From: Ruegeria atlantica
GTDB lineage: Bacteria > Pseudomonadota > Alphaproteobacteria > Rhodobacterales > Rhodobacteraceae
Direction of reading: 5' to 3'
NCBI RefSeq assembly: GCF_013032005.1
Contig: NZ_WQBE01000001.1
Coordinates: forward strand, 930,001-994,000
DNA length: 64,000 nt
The notes beneath the pieces were generated by a model that was given only the letters and a program-made list of their open reading frames with translations, was not told the DNA's origin and searched no databases. Positions 24,511 through 33,590 of the stretch are shown one piece after another. The position numbers and the translations under genes are program-made. Position 1 is the stretch's first letter; each line of letters starts with the position of its first letter.

Positions 24511-25767
24511 TTGTTCGACTTTGACATGCTGGGCCTCGCGCCCGCCCTGAACGACGCGCTGAAACGCGCCAATTTTACCCAACCTACGCCGATCCAAAAC
24601 CAGGCCATTCCGCTGGCGCTGAACGGGCATGATATTCTTGGGCTGGCCCAGACTGGCACCGGCAAGACCTTGGCCTTTGGCTTGCCTCTGATTGATCATC
24701 TGCTGGCGCAACTGGGCAAACCTGCGCCGAAAACGGTGAAGGCTTTGATCCTCGCCCCCACCCGCGAACTGGTGAACCAGATCGCGGAAAGCCTGCGCAA
24801 TCTGACGCAAAAGACGAAACTGCGCGTGGCCACTGTGGTTGGCGGACAATCCATTGGCAAACAGATCTCGTTCCTGTCGCGAGGCACCGATATTCTGGTC
24901 GCTACGCCGGGCCGCCTAATCGACTTGATGGAACGCGGTGCCGTTGACCTCAGTTCAGTGCGTCATCTGGTGTTGGATGAAGCTGACCAGATGTTGGACA
25001 TGGGCTTTATCCACGCCCTGCGTAAAATCGCACCTGCACTGGGCACACCGCGTCAAACCATGTTGTTCTCCGCCACCATGCCGAAGCAGATGGAGGAACT
25101 CAGCCAATCCTACCTGACCAACCCGCAGCGGGTACAGGTTTCACCTCCGGGTAAGGCGGCAGACAAGATTACGCAGTCTGTGCATTTCCTCAGCCGAGGA
25201 GAAAAGCCGCAAAAACTGCGGGAAATTCTGTCCGCTGACATGGACGCCCTGACGTTGGTCTTTTCCCGCACCAAACACGGCGCCGAAAAGCTGATGAAAG
25301 GCCTTGTAACCGATGGCTTCAACGCGGCATCGATCCACGGAAATAAAAGCCAAGGACAGCGCGATCGCGCAATCAAGGCGTTCCGCGCCGGTGAGATCAA
25401 TGTACTGGTTGCCACCGACGTGGCGGCACGTGGCATCGACATTCCCAGCGTTGCCTATGTGATCAACTATGACCTGCCCGAGGTGCCAGACAATTATGTC
25501 CATCGCATTGGCCGCACGGCCCGTGCCGGTCGTGAAGGCGAAGCCATTGCCTTCTGCGCGCCCGATGAGCTGGACCAGCTGCTGCAGATTCAAAAGCTGA
25601 TGAAGATCGAAATTCCGGTCGCCAGCGGTACCATGCCTGAATACGCCGAGCCCAAAAAACCGCGCAATCGTGGTGGGTTCCGGGGGCGCAAACCGCACGG
25701 AGCGAATTCGACGTCGAAACCTGCGTCGTCAAAACGTCGCCGCCCCCGCAGACGTCCCGCTGCATAA
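24511..25767 (+). CDS. DEAD-box ATP-dependent RNA helicase (RhlE-like)
   Basis: 418 residues, cytoplasmic RNA-unwinding ATPase. Q motif FTQPTPIQNQAIPLAL (about 23-38), Walker A AQTGTGKT (about 50), motif Ib/GG region, DEAD in VLDEADQMLDMGF, SAT in LFSATMPKQ, and motif VI HRIGRTARAGREG. A basic Pro/Arg tail follows (RNRGGFRGRKPHG ... KRRRPRRRPAA). The start is TTG (AAGGA 7 bases upstream); an ATG at 24526 is the alternative. Such helicases help ribosome assembly or RNA decay, often in the cold; the particular role is not evident. A strong bidirectional terminator follows and is shared with mltG. Confidence 0.96.
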   Translation: MFDFDMLGLAPALNDALKRANFTQPTPIQNQAIPLALNGHDILGLAQTGTGKTLAFGLPLIDHLLAQLGKPAPKTVKALILAPTRELVNQIAESLRNLTQKTKLRVATVVGGQSIGKQISFLSRGTDILVATPGRLIDLMERGAVDLSSVRHLVLDEADQMLDMGFIHALRKIAPALGTPRQTMLFSATMPKQMEELSQSYLTNPQRVQVSPPGKAADKITQSVHFLSRGEKPQKLREILSADMDALTLVFSRTKHGAEKLMKGLVTDGFNAASIHGNKSQGQRDRAIKAFRAGEINVLVATDVAARGIDIPSVAYVINYDLPEVPDNYVHRIGRTARAGREGEAIAFCAPDELDQLLQIQKLMKIEIPVASGTMPEYAEPKKPRNRGGFRGRKPHGANSTSKPASSKRRRPRRRPAA

Positions 25768-25777
25768 GAAAAAGAAA

Positions 25778-25801
25778 GGGCCGCGTTTTTCGACGCGGCC
25801 C
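25778..25801. terminator. Bidirectional terminator between helicase and mltG
   Basis: GGGCCGCG pairs with CGCGGCCC around TTTTTCGA, with an A-rich flank on the left and TTTTCTT on the right, so it serves both converging genes. Confidence 0.92.
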
Positions 25802-25806
25802 TTTTC

Positions 25807-26967
25807 TTAGTTGCTCGAGCTGTTTCTCTCAGCTTCTATTTCTCGCCATTTGGCGACGTTGCGGTTGTGCTCATCCAGAGTTTCCGCAAACGCGTGCCCG
25901 CCAGTACCATCCGCAACGAAGAACACATAGTCTGTATCCTCCGGCGCCACCGCGGCCTCAAGGCTTGCAAGGCCGGGATTGGCGATTGGTGTGGGCGGCA
26001 AACCGTCAATCACATAAGTATTCCAAGGGGTTGCACGGCGCAACTCACTGCGGCGCAGGCCACGGCCTAGCACACCTTGTCCCTTGGTGACACCATAGAT
26101 CACTGTCGGGTCTGTCTGCAGCTTCATGCCATTCTCAAGCCGGTTGACAAAGACGCTGGCCACTTGGCCGCGCTCATGTGGAACACCCGTCTCTTTCTCG
26201 ATAATCGAGGCAAGGATCAACATCTCCTCTGGGCTGCTAATCGGCAAATCGTTCTGCCGGCTTTCCCAAACCGCGTTGATCCGCAACTGTTGCTTCGCTT
26301 GCATGTCCTGTAACACAGCAGCCCGGTCATCACCTGGGGCCAGCTCATAGCTGTCGGGCGCCAACATGCCCTCGGCCGGAATTTCGGGCACCTCACCGGT
26401 CAGGGCGTCAATGCCCTTAAGCGCCTCGACCACCTGCCAAGAGGTCACGCCCTCAGCCACCGAAACACGATACCGCGTATCGGAGTCCTGACGTTTTTCA
26501 ACGTATTCAGCAGGGGCTTCCTCTTCACCAGCCTCGAAACTCGCAATTTCGACAAACTCCAAGGTGGCCGGGTTCAGCTCTCGCACGCGGGTCTGTACCC
26601 GTGTGACACCAACGCGATATTCAATCTCGGATCCACAGGTGCTGGCACCGCTGCTGGTGATATCGTCGATGATCTGCGCCATCGATGCGCCTTCGCGAAC
26701 CAGAAAACTGCCCGCTTTCAGCTGCTGCGCCTTGTCAGTGTAATCCGCACCCATCCGGAAGATCATGGCGCTGCTGATGGCACCCTCATCTGCAAGCTGC
26801 TGGCTGACGCGAGTCATGTTCGAGCCGCTTTTCACCTGTAGGCACATGGCGGTTTCCAGCGGGCCTTCGGCCTTGTACTGCGATTGCCCCCAAAGGATCA
26901 GACCGCCGATCAGAAACAGGCCGACCACCAGGATGGTCAGCGCATTTGATGCCAAAGCCCGCCACAT
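25807..26967 (-). CDS. mltG: Endolytic murein transglycosylase MltG (YceG-like)
   Basis: 386 residues: one N-terminal membrane span (about 8-27, NALTILVVGLFLIGGLILWG), a LysM-like region, then the YceG catalytic domain with the active-site Glu in LILASIIEKETGVPHERG (E257 by position) and the family block QTDPTVIYGVTKG, RRSELRRATPWNTYVIDGLP, then PTPIANPGLASLEAA. It cleaves nascent glycan strands at the inner membrane and is thought to set glycan length. It directly follows fabF (adjacent stop/start), as in many proteobacteria. The bidirectional terminator lies just downstream. Confidence 0.95.
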   Translation of the reverse strand: MWRALASNALTILVVGLFLIGGLILWGQSQYKAEGPLETAMCLQVKSGSNMTRVSQQLADEGAISSAMIFRMGADYTDKAQQLKAGSFLVREGASMAQIIDDITSSGASTCGSEIEYRVGVTRVQTRVRELNPATLEFVEIASFEAGEEEAPAEYVEKRQDSDTRYRVSVAEGVTSWQVVEALKGIDALTGEVPEIPAEGMLAPDSYELAPGDDRAAVLQDMQAKQQLRINAVWESRQNDLPISSPEEMLILASIIEKETGVPHERGQVASVFVNRLENGMKLQTDPTVIYGVTKGQGVLGRGLRRSELRRATPWNTYVIDGLPPTPIANPGLASLEAAVAPEDTDYVFFVADGTGGHAFAETLDEHNRNVAKWREIEAERNSSSN

Positions 26968-28233
26968 TTAGCTGGCCTTTCCGAAGATCACGCTGGCATT
27001 GGTGCCGCCAAACCCGAACGAATTCGACAAGGCCACGTTGATCTCACGCTCGCGTTTGGCATTCGGCGCCAGGTCAATCGGTGTCTCAACCGCCGGGTTG
27101 TCCAGATTGATCGTCGGCGGAGCCACCTGATCGCGGATCGCCAGGATCGAGAAGATCGCCTCGATCGCGCCAGCCGCGCCCAGCAAGTGACCCGTGGCCG
27201 ATTTGGTCGAAGACATGGTTGCGTTGCCCGCATGATCGCCCAACAGACGCTCCACCGCGCCCAGCTCGATCGTATCCGCCATGGTCGAAGTCCCATGCGC
27301 GTTGATATAATCCAGATCCTTCGGCTCCAACCCGGCGCTGCGCAGCGCGGCTTTCATGGAACGCTCTGCCCCGTCGCCGTCCTCGGACGGTGCGGTGATG
27401 TGATAGGCGTCACCGGACATGCCATAGCCCAGAACCTCGGCGTAAATCTTCGCACCGCGCGCCTTGGCATGTTCGTATTCTTCCAGCACGACAATGCCTG
27501 CGCCTTCACCCATTACGAACCCGTCGCGGTCAACGTCATAAGGGCGGCTGGCTTTCTTAGGGTCGTCGGCATACTTGGTCGACAGCGCCTTGCACGCGTT
27601 AAAGCCCGCAATGCCAATCTCACAGATGCAACCCTCGCCGCCACCTGCAACCATGACTTCCGCGTCACCGGCACGGATGATACGGCTGGCATCGCCAATG
27701 GCATGTGCTCCGGTCGAACAGGCGGTAACAACCGAATGGTTCGGCCCTTTAAACCCATGACGGATCGAGACCTGACCCGAGGCCAAGTTAATCAGCGCGC
27801 CAGGGATAAAGAAGGGCGACACGCGGCGCGGACCCTTGTCACGGATCAGATTGGCCGTGTTCGCGATAGAACCCAGCCCACCGATACCCGAGCCGATCAG
27901 AACCCCAGTGCGCAGGCGATCTTCTTCATTCTCAGGCAGCCAATTCGCATCCTGGCAGGCCATATCAGCCGCAGCGATGGAATACAGGATAAAGTCCTCA
28001 ATCTTGCGCTGCTCTTTCGGTGGCATCCAATCGTCGGGATTGAACGTACCGTTCGTACCATCGCCACGGGGCACTTCGCAGGCATAGGTCGTGGTGACCC
28101 CGCTCGCCTCAGCATCGAACTGCGTGATCGGGCCCGCGCCGGATTCTCCGTCCAGCAGCCGTGACCAGCTTTCCTCGACCCCACTGGCCAACGGAGTGAC
28201 CAATCCCAGACCGGTTACAACGACTCTGCGCAT
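26968..28233 (-). CDS. fabF: Beta-ketoacyl-ACP synthase II
   Basis: 421-residue condensing enzyme of fatty-acid elongation; adds two carbons from malonyl-ACP. The catalytic triad is visible: Cys172 in VVTACSTGAHA, His in NAHGTSTMADT and His in KSATGHLLGAAG; the Gly-rich C-terminus NSFGFGGTNAS is present. It normally follows acpP; here about 1.75 kb with two extra genes and two terminators lie between, so fabF-mltG probably has its own promoter in the 28234-28388 gap. Confidence 0.97.
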   Translation of the reverse strand: MRRVVVTGLGLVTPLASGVEESWSRLLDGESGAGPITQFDAEASGVTTTYACEVPRGDGTNGTFNPDDWMPPKEQRKIEDFILYSIAAADMACQDANWLPENEEDRLRTGVLIGSGIGGLGSIANTANLIRDKGPRRVSPFFIPGALINLASGQVSIRHGFKGPNHSVVTACSTGAHAIGDASRIIRAGDAEVMVAGGGEGCICEIGIAGFNACKALSTKYADDPKKASRPYDVDRDGFVMGEGAGIVVLEEYEHAKARGAKIYAEVLGYGMSGDAYHITAPSEDGDGAERSMKAALRSAGLEPKDLDYINAHGTSTMADTIELGAVERLLGDHAGNATMSSTKSATGHLLGAAGAIEAIFSILAIRDQVAPPTINLDNPAVETPIDLAPNAKREREINVALSNSFGFGGTNASVIFGKAS

Positions 28234-28388
28234 GAAATGCCTCTTGCCTGCTTCCTATTTGAGAACCGCTCATACCCCGGCGTGGGGGCCGGGGGCAAGA
28301 GCCACGGCGCAATCCCTTCCGGCATCATCCCGCCAAAACCGATAGAAAATCCGCCTGTCACCCTTGGAAGGGTTCAGAAATGAAAAAC

Positions 28389-28417
28389 CGCCTTCTGCCC
28401 GCGCGGGGCAAAAGGCG
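28389..28417 (-). terminator. Terminator after the HisA-like gene
   Basis: Minus strand CGCCTTTTGCCCC GCG CGGGCAGAAGGCG followed by GTTTTTCATTT. It ends the transcript entering from the HisA-like gene and so isolates fabF from it. Confidence 0.88.
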
Positions 28418-28437
28418 ATTTCCGGGTGACTTGTCTT

Positions 28438-29181
28438 TTACTGGAACTGCGCCACGGGCTCGTGCGCGGTTTTGGCAACTTCCAGCGCATCTTCCAGGCT
28501 CAGCGATTTGCGGAACAGCGCCCGCCCGACAATCGCGCCCGAGATGTTGTGGATATAGGCCAAGCGCGAGATATCGTCCGCCGTGCGCACCACACCGCTG
28601 GCGATAACGGGGGTACGGGACTTTTCCGCAAGACCCGAGATCAGCCCCAACTGCGCTTCGACATCTTCCATGTCACTGTCGATATCCGTCACCACAATAC
28701 CCGCGAACGGGGTGTCCGCGAACGCTTCGATAAAGGCTTCGGGGGTAAAGGCGCTTTGACTGCGCCAACCTTCGGTCATGACAAAGCCCTGCCAGACATC
28801 AACCGCCAGAACGATCTGATCCGGATAAAACTTGGCCAGTTCTTTTACCAAGATCGGGTCGCGCGCAGCCAAGGTACCGATGACGACCCGCCCGGCCCCT
28901 TTGTCGATCCAATGTTCGACATGTTCGCGCGCGCGCATCCCACCGGCCAATTGCACCGGCATTTCCGCGGAGCGGATGATTTCCTCCACCAGCTCGGCAT
29001 TGGTGTCACGGCCTTCGATCGCGTCGAAATCCGTCAGCTGCATCCATTCGGCCCCGGCGGCCGACCAGCTGCGCGCTGTTTCAACCGGGTCCACGTGCCA
29101 GATCATGGCATTGTCCAGACGGCCCTTGTCCAGCGTCACGCACCGGCCGTTCTGCAGTTCCATAGTAGGGTAAATCCTCAT
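28438..29181 (-). CDS. HisA-like (beta/alpha)8-barrel protein, probable non-canonical paralogue
   Basis: 247 residues with the HisA/HisF fold: MRIYPTMELQNGRCVTLDKG at the N-terminus, WMQLTDFDAIEGRDTNA, VQLAGGMRAREHVEHWIDKG, VVIGTLAARDP, and VIASGVVRTADDI with GAIVGRALF for phosphate binding. HisA isomerises ProFAR to PRFAR in histidine synthesis using two aspartates. Here the first position (Asp in the family, in a DL-x-x-G context) is Glu8, while the second (Asp128 in LAVDVWQG) is kept, and the later D-x-D-G-T motif reads TDIDSDMED. It stands outside any his operon, beside a GNAT gene and inside the fab cluster. Likely a second HisA-type enzyme with a changed substrate or weakened activity; a sole functional hisA cannot be excluded. 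Confidence 0.8.
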   Translation of the reverse strand: MRIYPTMELQNGRCVTLDKGRLDNAMIWHVDPVETARSWSAAGAEWMQLTDFDAIEGRDTNAELVEEIIRSAEMPVQLAGGMRAREHVEHWIDKGAGRVVIGTLAARDPILVKELAKFYPDQIVLAVDVWQGFVMTEGWRSQSAFTPEAFIEAFADTPFAGIVVTDIDSDMEDVEAQLGLISGLAEKSRTPVIASGVVRTADDISRLAYIHNISGAIVGRALFRKSLSLEDALEVAKTAHEPVAQFQ

Positions 29182-29300
29182 GAGCCCGCTCCTTCGCTCA
29201 ATCGCATGTCAATCCAGTGTACCATACACACCGGACCGATCCCGGATTTTACCAGTTTCGGCAAACTGAGGACATTTTGCGGCATTGCCGCGATTGATAG

Positions 29301-29840
29301 CTAATGGCGTTTCGGAGGGCCATTCCGGCGCAGCAATACAACCTCAGACCCGTTGTACTTATCTTCGCGCATCGGCACATATCCCAGCTTCTCAGCCAGT
29401 TTCTGCGAGACGCTATTGGCCGAATTTACCATTGCAACCAAGGGCCCAGGCATGATGCGGTCGAACCAATCATGCGCCGCTTGGGCCGCTTCGATGCCCA
29501 AACCCTGCCCCTGCGCTTCGGGTACCAAAATCCATCCGGCTTCGGGGTAACTGTCGAAATCTTCACCCATCGAGCGGTTGCCGTAGAAAAAACCAGCCTG
29601 ACCGATCATCTGGCGATTCGATTGCTGCAAAACCGCCCAATGCCCGAACCCGGCCATCTGCCAGTGCCCGGCATTGCGCAGGAATGAATCCCACGCCTCA
29701 CCACGCGACCTTGGTTTGCCACCGATATGCCGCACGATGCACGGGTTGCGCCAGATCTCGGCGAACCGGTTAAAATCTTCGGGACGCATGGCGCAAAGCA
29801 TCAAGCGTGCCGTGTTTATCGTCGGGGTGGATCGTATCAT
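29301..29840 (-). CDS. GNAT-family N-acetyltransferase (RimJ/RimL-type)
   Basis: 179 residues with the Acetyltransf_3 layout: TINTARLMLCAMRPEDFNRF at the start, WAVLQQSNRQMIGQAGFFYG, the acetyl-CoA loop EAGWILVPEAQGQGLGIEAA (Q-x-x-G-x-G/A), and ANSVSQKLAEKLGYVPMRED. It transfers acetyl from acetyl-CoA to an amine; the substrate is not predictable, and RimJ/L-type enzymes modify protein N-termini or small molecules. It lies between the acpP terminator and the HisA-like gene and may be co-transcribed with the latter (119-base gap). Confidence 0.88.
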   Translation of the reverse strand: MIRSTPTINTARLMLCAMRPEDFNRFAEIWRNPCIVRHIGGKPRSRGEAWDSFLRNAGHWQMAGFGHWAVLQQSNRQMIGQAGFFYGNRSMGEDFDSYPEAGWILVPEAQGQGLGIEAAQAAHDWFDRIMPGPLVAMVNSANSVSQKLAEKLGYVPMREDKYNGSEVVLLRRNGPPKRH

Positions 29841-29931
29841 GCCCTGCCCGCTCGGAAAAAATTGCCTCTGTTCAGACAGTGCTTAGCGGAAAAGCGTCAA
29901 GCAAGAGTGAATTTGTTTCGGGCATAAAAAA

Positions 29932-29958
29932 CGGCGCCTCCGTTGCCCGGAAGCGCCG
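29932..29958 (-). terminator. Terminator after acpP
   Basis: Minus strand CGGCGC-TTCCG, loop, CGGAGGCGCCG, followed by TTTTTTATGCC, 21 bases after the acpP stop. It closes the fabD-fabG-acpP unit. Confidence 0.9.
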
Positions 29959-29978
29959 CTTTTAAGGATTTGAAACGC

Positions 29979-30212
29979 TTAGGACGCTTCAGAGATGAAT
30001 TTGACGGCGTCGCCAAAGGTCTGGATGGTCTCGGCTGCGTCATCGGGGATTTCGATGCCGAACTCTTCTTCAAAGGCCATGACCAGCTCAACAGTGTCCA
30101 GGCTGTCTGCGCCCAGATCGTCGATGAAGGAAGCGTTTTCTGCCACTTTGTCTTCTTCAACACCCAGGTGCTCAACAACGATCTTTTTAACGCGATCTGC
30201 GACGTCGCTCAT
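29979..30212 (-). CDS. acpP: Acyl carrier protein
   Basis: 77 residues, strongly acidic, typical of ACP. The phosphopantetheine attachment serine is in [20 protein letters not shown] (Ser36-38 region), the conserved DSL motif. It carries growing acyl chains during fatty-acid synthesis and for lipid A and acyl-homoserine-lactone production (a LuxI synthase is encoded about 8 kb away). It follows fabG after a 209-base gap containing several short inverted repeats, and a terminator follows directly, consistent with the very high expression usual for acpP. Confidence 0.97.
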   Translation of the reverse strand: MSDVADRVKKIVVEHLGVEEDKVAENASFIDDLGADSLDTVELVMAFEEEFGIEIPDDAAETIQTFGDAVKFISEAS

Positions 30213-30421
30213 GTCTATTCCTCATTCCATTTCAGGGCGTAGCGCCCGGTTCTGCCCTTGCCCGCTCAGGCTGGCTTGATTTTGCCCGGTCCGGGCGGTT
30301 TGGTTTCCCGATTGCCGGGAAAGTAGAAGGCCGACCCACTGGCCGACCCCCGCATACATGCGCCGCCTATAGCACAGACAACGCCCGACGCAAACGCTTT
30401 CGCGCCTGCCCCGGTGTGCGC

Positions 30422-31159
30422 TCACAACATGGCCATACCGCCGTTCACATGCAAGGTCGTTCCTGTGATATATCCCGCTTCAGGGCTTGCAAGGTACAGA
30501 ACTGCCGCAGCAATTTCTGACGGCTCGCCCATACGACCAGCTGGAACCTGACCCAGAATTCCCGATTTCTGATCGTCGGTCAGCTTATCCGTCATCGCAG
30601 TTGTGATGAATCCCGGGGCCACTGCGTTTGCCGTGATTCCGCGGCTTGCGACCTCATAGGCCAGCGACTTGGTCATACCGACCATACCGGCCTTGGACGC
30701 GGCATAATTGACCTGACCCGGATTGCCGGTCGCGCCGACCACGGACGAGATGTTGATGATCCGACCCCAACGCGCTTTCATCATGCCGCGCAATACGCCT
30801 TTGCACAGCTTTGCTGTGGCAGTCAGGTTCACGTCAATCACGCTTTGCCATTCGTCATCCGACATCCGCATAAACAGATTGTCCCGCGTGATGCCCGCGT
30901 TATTCACCAGAACGTCCACGGATCCCATCGCGTCGGCGGCTTGCTTCGGCAGCGCTGCAACTGCTTCGGGGTCGCTCAGGTTGCAAGGCAATACATGCGC
31001 GCGCTCACCCAGCTCATCCGCCAGTGCTTGCAGCGGTTCGACCCGCGTACCAGACAACCCCACAGTGGCACCCGCGCCATGCAGTGCGCGTGCGATATCG
31101 CCCCCGATACCACCCGAAGCGCCGGTGATCAGCGCGTTCTTACCTGTCAAATCAAACAT
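30422..31159 (-). CDS. fabG: 3-oxoacyl-ACP reductase
   Basis: 245 residues from the ATG at 31159 (MFDLTGKNALITGASGGIGG, the family start; GGAAACCG upstream), although the frame is open to 31312. Short-chain dehydrogenase: NADPH loop TGASGGIG (about 12-19), NNAG (about 85), catalytic Ser in INISSVVGATG and YAASKAG (Y-x3-K). It reduces beta-ketoacyl-ACP in the elongation cycle. It follows fabD by 40 bases and precedes acpP, the canonical fab order. Confidence 0.97.
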   Translation of the reverse strand: MFDLTGKNALITGASGGIGGDIARALHGAGATVGLSGTRVEPLQALADELGERAHVLPCNLSDPEAVAALPKQAADAMGSVDVLVNNAGITRDNLFMRMSDDEWQSVIDVNLTATAKLCKGVLRGMMKARWGRIINISSVVGATGNPGQVNYAASKAGMVGMTKSLAYEVASRGITANAVAPGFITTAMTDKLTDDQKSGILGQVPAGRMGEPSEIAAAVLYLASPEAGYITGTTLHVNGGMAML

Positions 31160-31199
31160 TCGGTTTCCCTCTTGGTACGTCCGTTGCGACGTTTTCAAC

Positions 31200-32138
31200 T
31201 TACGATTCAGCCTGAATGACCTTTTGCACGTCTTCCGGCGTACTGACGGCCTTGCCCGCAATGGCCCGATCAATCTTGCGGACCATACCTGACAGCGCTT
31301 TACCTGCGCCAATCTCCCATGTCTCGGTCACGCCTTGCGCCGCCATGTATTGCACGCTTTCACGCCACCGAACCGAACCCGTGATCTGCTCGACCAGCAA
31401 TTGACGGATCAGATCGGGGTCCGAGACTGCCTCGGCCCGCACATTGGCCACCAGCGGCACAGCAGGTGCCTTGATTTCAACCTCTGACAGCGCCTCTGCC
31501 ATTACGTCTGCGGCAGGCTGCATCAGAGCGCAATGGAACGGCGCGCTAACCGGCAACATCACTGCGCGCTTGGCACCTTTCCCCTTAGCGATCTCGGCGG
31601 CACGCTCTACGGCGGCTTTGGAGCCTGAAACCACCACTTGTGTCGGATCATTGTCATTTGCGGCCTGACAGACTTCACCCTGCGCGGCTTCCTCGGCCAC
31701 GACGCGGACGGCGTCCAAATCCAAGCCCAAAATGGCAGCCATTGCGCCTTCGCCTACCGGCACGGCGCTTTGCATGGCCTGACCACGGGTGCGCAGCAGG
31801 CGGGCAGTATCGGCAACCGACAAAGCTCCAGCAGCGGCCAGCGCGGAATACTCACCCAGCGAGTGACCGGCTACAAATGCTGCGTCAGTAACCGAAACAC
31901 CTTCGGCATCCAGCGCGCGCATCACCGCCATTGACGTCGCCATAAGCGCAGGCTGCGCGTTCTGCGTTAGCGTTAGATCCGCTATATCACCTTCCCAGAT
32001 CAGGCTACTCAGCTTTTCACCCAGTGCCTCGTCGACCTCGTCGAACACAGCCTGAGCAGCCGGATAAGCCTCGGCCAGAGCCTTGCCCATCCCGATAGTT
32101 TGGGCACCCTGCCCCGGAAAAACGAATGCGCGTGTCAT
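31200..32138 (-). CDS. fabD: Malonyl-CoA:ACP transacylase
   Basis: 312 residues from the ATG at 32138, where the conserved MTRAFVFPGQGAQTIGMGKA begins; the longer open frame to 32267 adds a non-conserved leader. Active-site Ser in AGHSLGEYSAL (about residue 92) and His in VSAPFHCALMQ. It loads malonyl onto ACP. First gene of fabD-fabG-acpP on the minus strand, divergent from the b561-YceI fusion gene, with 170 bases between start codons for both promoters. Confidence 0.97.
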   Translation of the reverse strand: MTRAFVFPGQGAQTIGMGKALAEAYPAAQAVFDEVDEALGEKLSSLIWEGDIADLTLTQNAQPALMATSMAVMRALDAEGVSVTDAAFVAGHSLGEYSALAAAGALSVADTARLLRTRGQAMQSAVPVGEGAMAAILGLDLDAVRVVAEEAAQGEVCQAANDNDPTQVVVSGSKAAVERAAEIAKGKGAKRAVMLPVSAPFHCALMQPAADVMAEALSEVEIKAPAVPLVANVRAEAVSDPDLIRQLLVEQITGSVRWRESVQYMAAQGVTETWEIGAGKALSGMVRKIDRAIAGKAVSTPEDVQKVIQAES

Positions 32139-32308
32139 TGCGACCTCTTGGATGACGTTAGGTTGCGGCGGGGTGTAAACCGTGCGCGGGCGCGGCACAA
32201 GCACTGCCTGACCTCTGCAATCTGGCACTGTTGCTGTGCGTGGCTCGCTATTGCGTCCTGATCCCATGGCTTTAGGTTGAACGCAGCCACCCCAGTACGG
32301 AGCAACCG

Positions 32309-33535
32309 ATGCCTTCGACCAACACCTTTTCCAGCTATGGCAGTGTGGCCAAGACCTTTCACTGGTTGACCGCCTTGCTGATCTTTACCGCCCTGCCGCT
32401 GGGATGGTTCGCCAACAATCTGGCCCACGCAATCTATGATCCGTCCATCCCCACCACCGAAGAGGACCTTGTTCGGGCGGTTCAGTTTTTCTCGCTCCAT
32501 AAAACAGTCGGGGTCACCGTCTTTTTTGTCGCGCTGGCCCGCATCTTATGGGCGCTGACCCAGACCAAGCCCGGCCTGTTGAACGCAGACAACAAACCCG
32601 AAGCCTTCGCCGCCGAGGTCGTACACTGGATGCTTTATGCCTCGCTGGTTCTGGTTCCCCTGACTGGCTGGCTGCACCATGCCGCAGCGGAAGGTTTCGC
32701 CCCAATCCTGTGGCCCTTTGGGCAAAATCTGCCCTTCGTACCCAAGTCACCCTATGTCGCCGAGGTTACGGCGGGCCTGCACTGGCTGTTCATTCTGGTT
32801 CTCGCTGGATCACTGATCCTGCACATTGCAGGTGCCCTAAAGCACCACGTGGTCGATAAGGACAGTACTTTGCGCCGGATGCTGCCCGGCCGTTCAGACG
32901 CGCCTCAGCCCCCTGACCAACATCACTCTGCCCTACCCGCTGTTGCTGCACTGGCTATTTGGGGTGCGGTCCTGTTGGGTGGTTGGTCCACGGGCGTATT
33001 CTCGGATCACTCCGCCGCCGCAACCGACACCGCAGAACTGTCTGAGGTGCAATCGGACTGGCAGGTGCAAGAAGGCACACTGTCCATTACCATCACCCAA
33101 CTGGGCAGCCCGGTGACCGGCACATTCGCCGATTGGACCGCAGCAATTGCCTTTGAAGACCCATCTGAGTCGGGCCTAGCCGGTACAGTTGACGTAACAA
33201 TCGCGATCCCTTCGCTGAGCCTTGGAACGGTTACGGATCAGGCCATGGGGGCCGATTTCTTTGACAGCACCCAATTCCCGACCGCCCAGTTCAAGGCCGA
33301 CCTCTACAAGACCGACACCGGGTACGAGGCCCGCGGTCCGCTGACCATCCGCGACAAAACTATGGATGTGGTGCTGCCTTTCACACTTGATCTTCAGGAC
33401 AACACTGCCGCGATGTCCGGGGTGTTGGAATTGAACCGGCTGGATTTTGATGTTGGCAAATCCATGCCCGGCGAGGACTCGCTGGCCTTTGTGGTTGCAG
33501 TTTCTGTGGAACTGGTCGCGCAACGAGCCGAATGA
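32309..33535 (+). CDS. Cytochrome b561 - YceI fusion protein
   Basis: 408 residues. Residues about 1-185 are a four-helix cytochrome b561 of the bacterial (CybB-like) type, with heme-ligand histidines in VAKTFHWLTALLIF, EVVHWMLYASLVL and AGLHWLFILVLAGSLILH. A fifth hydrophobic segment (about 215-232, PAVAALAIWGAVLLGGWSTG) leads to a periplasmic YceI-like lipocalin domain (about 245-408: VQEGTLSITITQLGSPVTGT, DQAMGADFFDSTQFPTAQFK, LTIRDKTMDVVLPF). YceI proteins bind isoprenoid chains, so a quinone-handling b-cytochrome is a reasonable inference. Convergent with a separate yceI gene across one terminator. Confidence 0.93.
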   Translation: MPSTNTFSSYGSVAKTFHWLTALLIFTALPLGWFANNLAHAIYDPSIPTTEEDLVRAVQFFSLHKTVGVTVFFVALARILWALTQTKPGLLNADNKPEAFAAEVVHWMLYASLVLVPLTGWLHHAAAEGFAPILWPFGQNLPFVPKSPYVAEVTAGLHWLFILVLAGSLILHIAGALKHHVVDKDSTLRRMLPGRSDAPQPPDQHHSALPAVAALAIWGAVLLGGWSTGVFSDHSAAATDTAELSEVQSDWQVQEGTLSITITQLGSPVTGTFADWTAAIAFEDPSESGLAGTVDVTIAIPSLSLGTVTDQAMGADFFDSTQFPTAQFKADLYKTDTGYEARGPLTIRDKTMDVVLPFTLDLQDNTAAMSGVLELNRLDFDVGKSMPGEDSLAFVVAVSVELVAQRAE

Positions 33536-33540
33536 AAAAA

Positions 33541-33565
33541 CCGCCGAGGCGACGTGCCTCGGCGG
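33541..33565. terminator. Bidirectional terminator between b561-YceI and YceI genes
   Basis: Ten-base arms CCGCCGAGGC / GCCTCGGCGG, loop GACGT, six A before and TTTT after; serves both converging genes. Confidence 0.94.
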
Positions 33566-33590
33566 TTTTGTTCAGAAAATCGCGTGCGAC

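Noticed and set aside
27187..28164. 325-codon plus-strand frame opposite fabF
   Set aside because: Shadow of a highly conserved gene; no domain or ribosome site.
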